64,000 nucleotides of DNA from Staphylococcus schleiferi (GTDB lineage Bacteria > Bacillota > Bacilli > Staphylococcales > Staphylococcaceae), in the NCBI RefSeq assembly GCF_900458895.1, contig NZ_LR962863.1, positions 1,302,001-1,366,000 on the forward strand. The letters are read 5' to 3'. Shown one piece after another: positions 58,499 to 64,000 of the stretch. Every line of letters begins with the position of its first letter. Positions within the stretch are counted from its first letter, which is position 1. The position numbers and the translations under genes were made by a program. The notes beneath the pieces were generated by a model. That model saw only the letters and a list, made by a program, of their open reading frames with translations. It was not told the origin of the DNA and searched no databases.

Positions 58499-59241
58499 TG
58501 AGCAAAGAATTAGAAAGATTACAAAAGCGGATCGCAAATAGCGGCTATACGTCAAGACGTAAAGCAGAAACATTAATCCAAGAAGGTAAAGTACAAGTGA
58601 ATGGTGTTACAGTCACTGAACTTGGAACGAAAGTCCGCCCTTCCGATGAAGTCAGTGTGGAAGGGATTCCTCTTGAACTGGAAGATAAATTATATATTCT
58701 ATTTTATAAACCTGCCCAAGTCATTACGAGTGTTTCTGACGATCGTGGTCGAAAAGTGGTCACTGATTATTTCGACGATCTTGAAACGCGTATCTATCCA
58801 GTAGGGCGCTTAGATTATGATACTTCCGGTTTATTATTGTTAACGAATGATGGTGCTTTTACGCATTTAATGACACATCCTCGTTTTAAAATACCAAAAA
58901 CGTATGTTGCTAAAATAGAAGGATATATTTTAAGAGATCAAGTGAAGGCATTAGAAAAAGGAATTATGCTTGAAGATGGACTCACACAACCTGCAAAACT
59001 GAAAGTCAAAAAACAAAATAAAAAGAAAAATAGTTCTTTAGTAGAAATCACAATTACAGAAGGACGTAATAGACAGGTGAGAAGAATGTTTGAACATTTT
59101 GGTTTTAACGTTCAAAAACTATCTCGCGTTTCATTTGGACCGTTAACATTAAAAGGATTAGGTGCAGGAGAAGGCAGAGTATTATCACCACATGAGGTTA
59201 AATCATTGAGACAACTCGCTGAAAGCGGTACGAATCAATAA
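58498..59241 (+). CDS. rluB: 23S rRNA pseudouridine synthase RluB
   Basis: Modifies a uridine near position 2605 (E. coli numbering) of 23S rRNA. It has 247 residues: N-terminal S4 RNA-binding domain (LQKRIANSGYTSRRKAETLI) and RsuA-family catalytic GRLDYDTSGLLLLTNDG, later EGRNRQVRRMFEHFG. It is in the scpA-scpB-rluB operon. Confidence 0.96.
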   Translation: MSKELERLQKRIANSGYTSRRKAETLIQEGKVQVNGVTVTELGTKVRPSDEVSVEGIPLELEDKLYILFYKPAQVITSVSDDRGRKVVTDYFDDLETRIYPVGRLDYDTSGLLLLTNDGAFTHLMTHPRFKIPKTYVAKIEGYILRDQVKALEKGIMLEDGLTQPAKLKVKKQNKKKNSSLVEITITEGRNRQVRRMFEHFGFNVQKLSRVSFGPLTLKGLGAGEGRVLSPHEVKSLRQLAESGTNQ

Positions 59242-59535
59242 GTGAACACAGTCCGTTTGCGTGATACCATGTTTCATTGAAAACAAACCGTGTGTGGACG
59301 TCGTCTAATTGTTAAATCAAATTATTTTTCCTTTTAAAAGTGTGATGCTAACAAGCACATCTTATTAAATCTTTTGTTTTAAAAAAATAATACTTTTTTA
59401 AGATTAAAATTACAGGCATACTCTTTTTTATGGAATTTTAATTCAAATTCATTGTTTTATTATCAAGCAGATATTTCGATATGCTATAATAAACTTTAGG
59501 TTAGAAATGTCACCATGTGTGGGAGGTATGTCATG

Positions 59536-60261
59536 ATGACTAATGAAATCTTAGTCGTAGATGATGAACATCGTATTAGAAAATTATTAAAATTGTACTT
59601 AGAAAGAGAAGGTTACGAGATAGCTGAAGCGAGTGATGGTCGCGAAGCATTAGAATTAGCAACGAAATACGATTATGCATGTATTTTATTAGACCTGATG
59701 TTACCTGAATTGGATGGTCTTGAAGTTGCGATGAAATTACGCGAAACGAAAGATACGCCAATTATTATGCTTACAGCAAAAGGCGAAGAAAATAATCGTG
59801 TTGAAGGTTTCGAATCCGGTGCAGATGATTATATTGTTAAACCTTTTTCACCTCGCGAAGTCGTTTTACGTGTCAAAGCACTTTTACGCCGGACACAATC
59901 AGCAACAGCTGAACAAAATGAACCTCATGCGCGTGATATGATTGAGTTTAAACATCTCACAATTGACAATGATGCGCATAAAGTTTTAGCGGATGAAACA
60001 CCAGTGAATTTAACACCTAAAGAATATGAATTACTCATCTTTTTAGCTAAAACGCCAAATAAAGTTTTCGATAGAGAGCAATTATTAAAAGAAGTTTGGC
60101 ACTATGAATTTTACGGTGATTTAAGAACTGTGGATACACATGTCAAACGCTTGCGTGAAAAACTGAATCGAGTTTCTGCAGATGCAGCTAAAATGATTCA
60201 AACTGTATGGGGAGTAGGCTATAAGTTTGAAGTTATTCAGTCGGATGAAACGACTCAATAA
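59536..60261 (+). CDS. srrA: response regulator SrrA (ResD family)
   Basis: Oxygen and nitrosative-stress response regulator controlling respiration and fermentation genes. It has 241 residues: receiver domain with D9/D10 and phospho-acceptor D53 (LLDLMLPE), and OmpR-type winged helix (VDTHVKRLREKL). ATG 59536 lies nine bases after GGGAGG and gives the S. aureus length. A TATAAT at 59485-59490 is a probable promoter. It overlaps srrB by 17 bases. Confidence 0.96.
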   Translation: MTNEILVVDDEHRIRKLLKLYLEREGYEIAEASDGREALELATKYDYACILLDLMLPELDGLEVAMKLRETKDTPIIMLTAKGEENNRVEGFESGADDYIVKPFSPREVVLRVKALLRRTQSATAEQNEPHARDMIEFKHLTIDNDAHKVLADETPVNLTPKEYELLIFLAKTPNKVFDREQLLKEVWHYEFYGDLRTVDTHVKRLREKLNRVSADAAKMIQTVWGVGYKFEVIQSDETTQ

Positions 60262-61987
60262 TGTCGTTATAAAACTGTGGTTAACTATTTTATTAATAGT
60301 AACGACAGTTTTAATTTTATTAAGCGCTGCACTCATCACATTTTTCCAATATTATTTTACGCAAGAAACAGAACGCTCTCTCTATAAAAGTGCTGAAAAT
60401 GTAAGTAAAGTGATTGAAAATAGTCACAATCGTAAAATAGCAATCGAACATAGTGAAGACCTATTGGAAAATAATAAAGGTCTCATTATCTTACCCGATC
60501 GCCTTCATATCAATGAGCATGATGTAGTTAAATCTAAAATGTTAAAAGAAATCAATCAACATGCATTATTTGAAAAAGTTTTAACACAAAATAAATCGAA
60601 ACTTCAACATGTCATGTTTAATATTGATGGTAAAAAACATACTTTTGTATTGCTAGGGTATCCGTCGAAAGATTCAACCGGCAAAGCCTCTGTTATTTTT
60701 ATTTATCAAGACTTAAAAAGCATCGATGAAACAAATAATATTATTACTATCATTATTTTAATCACAGCTGTCGTCTTTTTAGCGATTACGACCATTTTCG
60801 CATTTTTCTTATCAACACGTATTACACATCCTTTGCGTCAACTTAAAACGCAGGCAAGGGAGGTCGCGCGTGGAAATTATGATAAACGTGTACCCGTTCA
60901 AACAAAAGATGAAATTGGCGAATTGGCAATGACTTTTAACAAAATGAGTCGGAGTATCCAGAGTCATATCGATGCATTAGTCACTTCTAAAAATATTCGA
61001 GATACATTAATCAATTCAATGGTTGAAGGTGTGTTAGGGATTAATCATCATAGACAAACCATCATCTCAAATCAGCTCGCACAACGGATGTTGTCAGAAA
61101 TGAACGCGCATGATAAAGAGATGTTCGATCAACAAATTGATGATACTTTTAAAAGTCAAAGTACAGAATTCAGAGAATATGAGATGAATCAACGCTTTTA
61201 TGTGGTCATTATGAGTTACATTCATAATATTCAAACGAATGGTGAAGGCGGGCTTGTGGTCATTATCAGAGATATGACGAATGAACATGAGCTTGAACAA
61301 GTGAAGAAAGATTTTATTGCTAGCGTCTCTCATGAACTTAGAACGCCTATTTCATTATTACAAGGCTATACTGAGTCAATTGTTGATGGTGTGGTTACAG
61401 AACCTGATGAAATTAATGAATTTTTGTCTATCGTTTTAGATGAATCTAAACGCCTCAGTCGACTCGTTAATGAACTGTTAAACGTAGCAAAAATGGATGC
61501 TGAAGGTCTAAATGTAACGCAAGAAGTCCAGCCGATGAGTGATTTAATTAAAAAAATGGCGATTAAATACAGACAACAAGCTTATGAGCTCGATTTACAT
61601 CTAGATTTTCAACTCGATGGCGAAATGGCCTTACCTTGGTATTATGACTTTGATCGTATGGAGCAAGTGCTAACTAACTTAGTTGATAATGCCTCTCGAT
61701 ACACACAACCAGGGGATACGATAGCTATTCATGCAAAATCAACTATAGACCAACAAATTTTAATCGTTAAAGATACAGGAGTAGGTATTCCTTCCGAACA
61801 TTTAGAAAAAGTTTTTGAACGCTTTTATAAAGTTGATGCTGCTCGTAAACGCGGAAAACAAGGTACTGGACTTGGGCTATTTATCACGCGAATGATTATT
61901 GAAGCGCATGGTGGCCACATCGATGTTGACAGTCGCATCAACGAGGGAACAACCTTTACCATCACACTGCCTAAAAAGAAGGCATAA
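60245..61987 (+). CDS. srrB: sensor histidine kinase SrrB (ResE family)
   Basis: Membrane kinase partner of SrrA, 580 residues. Membrane segments are at about 8-35 and 166-189, enclosing an extracellular sensor region. A HAMP domain (190-243), PAS domain (250-350) and kinase with phospho-histidine H363 in SVSHELRTPIS follow. The ATPase domain has N-, G1- and G2-boxes (NLVDNASRYT, DTGVGIP, GKQGTGLGLFI). The whole protein has no cysteine, though S. aureus SrrB is reported to use redox-sensitive cysteines in its catalytic domain. ATG 60245 is chosen by homology; TTG 60227 is an alternative. Confidence 0.95.
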   Translation: MKRLNNVVIKLWLTILLIVTTVLILLSAALITFFQYYFTQETERSLYKSAENVSKVIENSHNRKIAIEHSEDLLENNKGLIILPDRLHINEHDVVKSKMLKEINQHALFEKVLTQNKSKLQHVMFNIDGKKHTFVLLGYPSKDSTGKASVIFIYQDLKSIDETNNIITIIILITAVVFLAITTIFAFFLSTRITHPLRQLKTQAREVARGNYDKRVPVQTKDEIGELAMTFNKMSRSIQSHIDALVTSKNIRDTLINSMVEGVLGINHHRQTIISNQLAQRMLSEMNAHDKEMFDQQIDDTFKSQSTEFREYEMNQRFYVVIMSYIHNIQTNGEGGLVVIIRDMTNEHELEQVKKDFIASVSHELRTPISLLQGYTESIVDGVVTEPDEINEFLSIVLDESKRLSRLVNELLNVAKMDAEGLNVTQEVQPMSDLIKKMAIKYRQQAYELDLHLDFQLDGEMALPWYYDFDRMEQVLTNLVDNASRYTQPGDTIAIHAKSTIDQQILIVKDTGVGIPSEHLEKVFERFYKVDAARKRGKQGTGLGLFITRMIIEAHGGHIDVDSRINEGTTFTITLPKKKA

Positions 61988-62084
61988 AGTTTAAAAAATA
62001 TTTAAGTGCCTGTTTTTTTGTGTACTTGGTATTTATCACGCTTTAGTAGGCTAATAAAATTAGGGCATCAGTCGCAAAATCAAT

Positions 62085-62130
62085 AGTGCTCAGATGATTT
62101 TAAATAGAAATCGTCTGAGCGCTTTCTTTA
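62085..62130 (+). terminator. srrB terminator (hairpin family, copy D)
   Basis: AGTGCTCAGAtGATTT pairs with AAATCgTCTGAGCGCT, followed by TTTCTTTA. It shares the AGATGATTTT core with the other hairpins of this family. Confidence 0.8.
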
Positions 62131-62160
62131 TATGATAAAAAAATTTCGTGACTCTATTAT

Positions 62161-62197
62161 AAATAGGCCTGACGAGCCAATCACCAAGCCTATTTTT
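62161..62197 (+). terminator. second hairpin after srrAB
   Basis: AAATAGGC (62161-62168) pairs with GCCTATTT (62188-62195), then T. It may be a back-up terminator. The rest of 61988-62380 shows no gene. Confidence 0.6.
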
Positions 62198-62381
62198 GAT
62201 ACAAAAGGCGCGCAATCCTGCAATTCTCTCTGTAATTAGAAGCATCCAACCCCTCATAATTAAGAAGATAATGCGCTTATATCTGTTTTTACGTCAATGA
62301 CACTTGGCAGTAAACGATAAATTTCAAATAAAACCATCCCATCAAAGAATCTTACTGTCAAATGATTGCAAAAACATTGTT

Positions 62382-62410
62382 TTGGGCTGCATTCTCATGT
62401 ACACTATACT
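62382..62410 (+). promoter_or_regulatory. promoter of the FMN riboswitch-ribU unit
   Basis: TTGGGC (62382-62387), 17 bases, TATACT (62405-62410). It starts transcription just before the aptamer. Confidence 0.5.
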
Positions 62411-62432
62411 CATTAAAATAGAAAAACGAATT

Positions 62433-62569
62433 CATCTTCGGGGTAGGGTGCAATTCCCAACCGGCAGTAAATTAAAGCCTGCGACCTGCAAAAAATCAAA
62501 ATCTTGATATTTTGTGGCTGATCTAGTGAAATTCTAGAGCCGACAGTAAAGTCTGGATGGGAGAAGATG
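62433..62569 (+). ncRNA. FMN riboswitch (RFN element)
   Basis: The outer P1 stem is CATCTTCG/GAAGATG. GGGTAGGGTG, AATTCCCAACCGGCAGTAAA, GCCTGCGACC and the closing GCCGACAGTAAAGTCTGGATG-type core are all present. It lies in front of a riboflavin transporter. FMN binding should lower ribU expression through the next hairpin. Confidence 0.95.
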
Positions 62570-62595
62570 GAGGTTTATTTGTGTTGCTTTTTAAT

Positions 62596-62635
62596 CCTCC
62601 TATTCAACTAAGATGAATTTAATAGGAGGTTTTTT
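62596..62635 (+). terminator. ribU expression platform: terminator that also hides the ribosome site
   Basis: CCTCCTATT (62596-62604) pairs perfectly with AATAGGAGG (62621-62629), followed by six T. The right arm is the ribU Shine-Dalgarno, so one hairpin can stop both transcription and translation. Confidence 0.85.
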
Positions 62636-62636
62636 C

Positions 62637-63182
62637 ATGAAACAAAAGCAAACACGACATTTGATTATTGTGGGAATGTTAAGTGCCATATCGGTGGTCT
62701 TAATGTTTATTAAATTCCCGCTTCCATTTTTACCACCGTATTTAACGATTGATTTTAGTGATGTTCCACCTCTATTAGCTACTTTTACTTTAGGACCCAT
62801 CGCTGGAGTTTTAGTTGAATTAATTAAAAATTTACTTAATTTCTTTTTCAATGTGAGCGATCCTGTTGGGCCGGTTGCCAACTTTTTAGCTGGAACAACA
62901 TTATTATTAGTGAGTTATTGGGTATATCAATCACGTCAAACAACACGTCAATTAATCATTGGTCTTATCGTTGGGACATTAGCTATGACTGTATTACTAA
63001 GTGTTTTAAATTATTTCGTACTACTTCCACTGTTTGGAATGATTATGAATTTAGCCGATGTAGCGAATAATCTTAAGCTTATCATTGCAGCGGGTATCAT
63101 TCCATTCAATATCATTAAAGGTGCATTAGTATCAGTCATCTTTATATTGTTATATAAACGTATTGGCCATATTCTAAAATAA
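62637..63182 (+). CDS. ribU: riboflavin ECF transporter S component RibU
   Basis: Substrate-binding membrane subunit that takes up riboflavin with a shared energy-coupling module. It has 181 residues, about five to six membrane segments, with ISVVLMFIKFPLPFLPPYL and DFSDVPPLLATFTLGPIAG typical of RibU. ATG 62637 is eight bases after AGGAGG; the ATG at 62613 lies upstream of that site. It is controlled by the FMN riboswitch. Confidence 0.95.
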   Translation: MKQKQTRHLIIVGMLSAISVVLMFIKFPLPFLPPYLTIDFSDVPPLLATFTLGPIAGVLVELIKNLLNFFFNVSDPVGPVANFLAGTTLLLVSYWVYQSRQTTRQLIIGLIVGTLAMTVLLSVLNYFVLLPLFGMIMNLADVANNLKLIIAAGIIPFNIIKGALVSVIFILLYKRIGHILK

Positions 63183-63274
63183 AAACATATTCAAACGAAG
63201 CACATGACTAGGAAGTCTGAGACAAAGTCTATTCAGCCTAGATGATTCTGCTTAACGTTGATGTTGTCATTAAA

Positions 63275-63323
63275 CAAAAAAGAGATGTATCTTCTACAAT
63301 TTGTGAAGACACATCTCTTTTTT
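63275..63323. terminator. bidirectional terminator between ribU and fer
   Basis: AAAAAAGAGATGTaTCTTC pairs with GAAGAcACATCTCTTTTTT. The rest of the 63183-63503 gap holds no gene I can support. Confidence 0.9.
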
Positions 63324-63503
63324 ATGCGAAAAATTTTAATGACAAGTGGAGCTGAATGCACATTTATAACTTTAAAATAAATAAGTTGAGTAGGATGTAC
63401 AACATGAAAACATCCACTCAACTTCAGTCTATTCCTAGACATTCGATTGTTTTATATTTATATTAAAGACATCTTGTCTCTAGCAATCATCGCTGTTTAT
63501 CGT

Positions 63504-63782
<279 letters not shown>

Positions 63783-63855
63783 CTAACATTATAATTTTAT
63801 TGTAGTTCTGTGTACTTAAATTTTCAATATATTCGTTTTAGAATGAGGTCAAATG

Positions 63856-64000
63856 ATGAAACACTTAATTAATTATGCATATCATCATGCATCAGCCTAT
63901 AAAACTAAAAAAAGCATCTTTAATATTATCATAGGAAAAAAATCTCATCAAACTTTTTTTGATGCGGTCTCTTTAAATCTATTGTCTTTATATGGTTGTG
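63856..64000 (+). CDS. YpbB-like protein, N-terminus only
   Basis: About 48 codons are visible, running off the window: MKHLINYAYHHASAYKTKKS, then IFNIIIGKKSHQTFFDA. It resembles YpbB, a helix-turn-helix-type protein beside recQ in Bacillales. ATG 63856 (or 63853) follows GAGG. Too little is seen to say more. Confidence 0.7.
   Translation, partial: MKHLINYAYHHASAYKTKKSIFNIIIGKKSHQTFFDAVSLNLLSLYGC

Noticed and set aside
59242..59330. Possible terminator after rluB
   Set aside because: GTCCGTTTG-type pairing exists but with no T-run after it; evidence too weak to list.
62304..62507. 67-codon ORF across the FMN riboswitch
   Set aside because: It overlaps the aptamer core; structured RNA explains the sequence.

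Overview
The window is a low-GC Firmicute chromosome segment. Its protein sequences and gene order match Staphylococcus: sodA, pbp3, the comG operon, gcv, efp-accBC, the bkd cluster, gnd/zwf, fur-xerD, scpAB-rluB, srrAB, ribU and fer. Because it carries dxs and ispG, the organism makes isoprenoids by the methylerythritol phosphate (MEP) route, whereas S. aureus uses mevalonate. That points to the animal-associated intermedius/hyicus side of the genus. I see no prophage, complete insertion sequence, CRISPR array, rRNA or tRNA. Base and codon use look even across the window.

Layout. 1-4220: ispG (reverse, cut by the window edge), sodA and a frameshifted pbp3. 4.4-9.1 kb: the high-affinity phosphate system pstS-pstC-pstA-pstB-phoU behind a four-copy PhoP-type direct repeat. 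9.2-13.8 kb: rpmG, 5-formyl-THF cyclo-ligase, rhomboid protease, a YqgQ-like gene, glucokinase, a thiamine-binding-type protein and an MBL-fold hydrolase. 13.9-18.0 kb: comGA-GG and aroK. 18.0-24.7 kb: glycine riboswitch, gcvT-gcvPA-gcvPB, a rhodanese-like membrane protein, lipM, a small membrane protein and a lipoprotein. 24.8-37.9 kb: pepQ, efp, accB, accC, an Asp23-family gene, nusB, xseA, xseB, ispA, dxs, argR, recN, ptb, buk. 38-42.7 kb: lpd (frameshifted) and the branched-chain 2-oxo acid dehydrogenase E1a/E1b/E2 genes. 43-47.9 kb: bacilliredoxin, an aromatic-acid-exporter-like protein, a reverse-strand miniprotein gene, a PepT-like peptidase and gnd. 48-57 kb: an AraC-type regulator, zwf, rnz, proC, an SDR, an AKR, nudF, fur, xerD and a DUF309 gene. 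57.2-64 kb: scpA, scpB, rluB, srrA, srrB, FMN riboswitch-ribU, ferredoxin, and the start of a ypbB-like gene.

How the genes work together. Several sets serve one pathway: phosphate uptake; glycine cleavage plus octanoyl transfer, which lipoylates GcvH and the BKD E2; initiation of fatty acid synthesis by acetyl-CoA carboxylase together with BKD and Ptb-Buk, which supply branched-chain primers; the oxidative pentose phosphate steps (zwf, gnd); and isoprenoid precursors (ispG, dxs, ispA).

The window is mostly conserved core genome. I did not find a convincing new multi-gene system. The points most worth a second look are: a terminator hairpin that swallows the comGA ribosome-binding site; a 33-residue Prli42-like miniprotein gene; a cysteine-free SrrB; a PerR-type box at fur; a ~123 bp intergenic repeat in two inverted copies with related hairpins elsewhere; and three separate +1 A frameshifts in A-runs, which look more like assembly errors than true gene decay.
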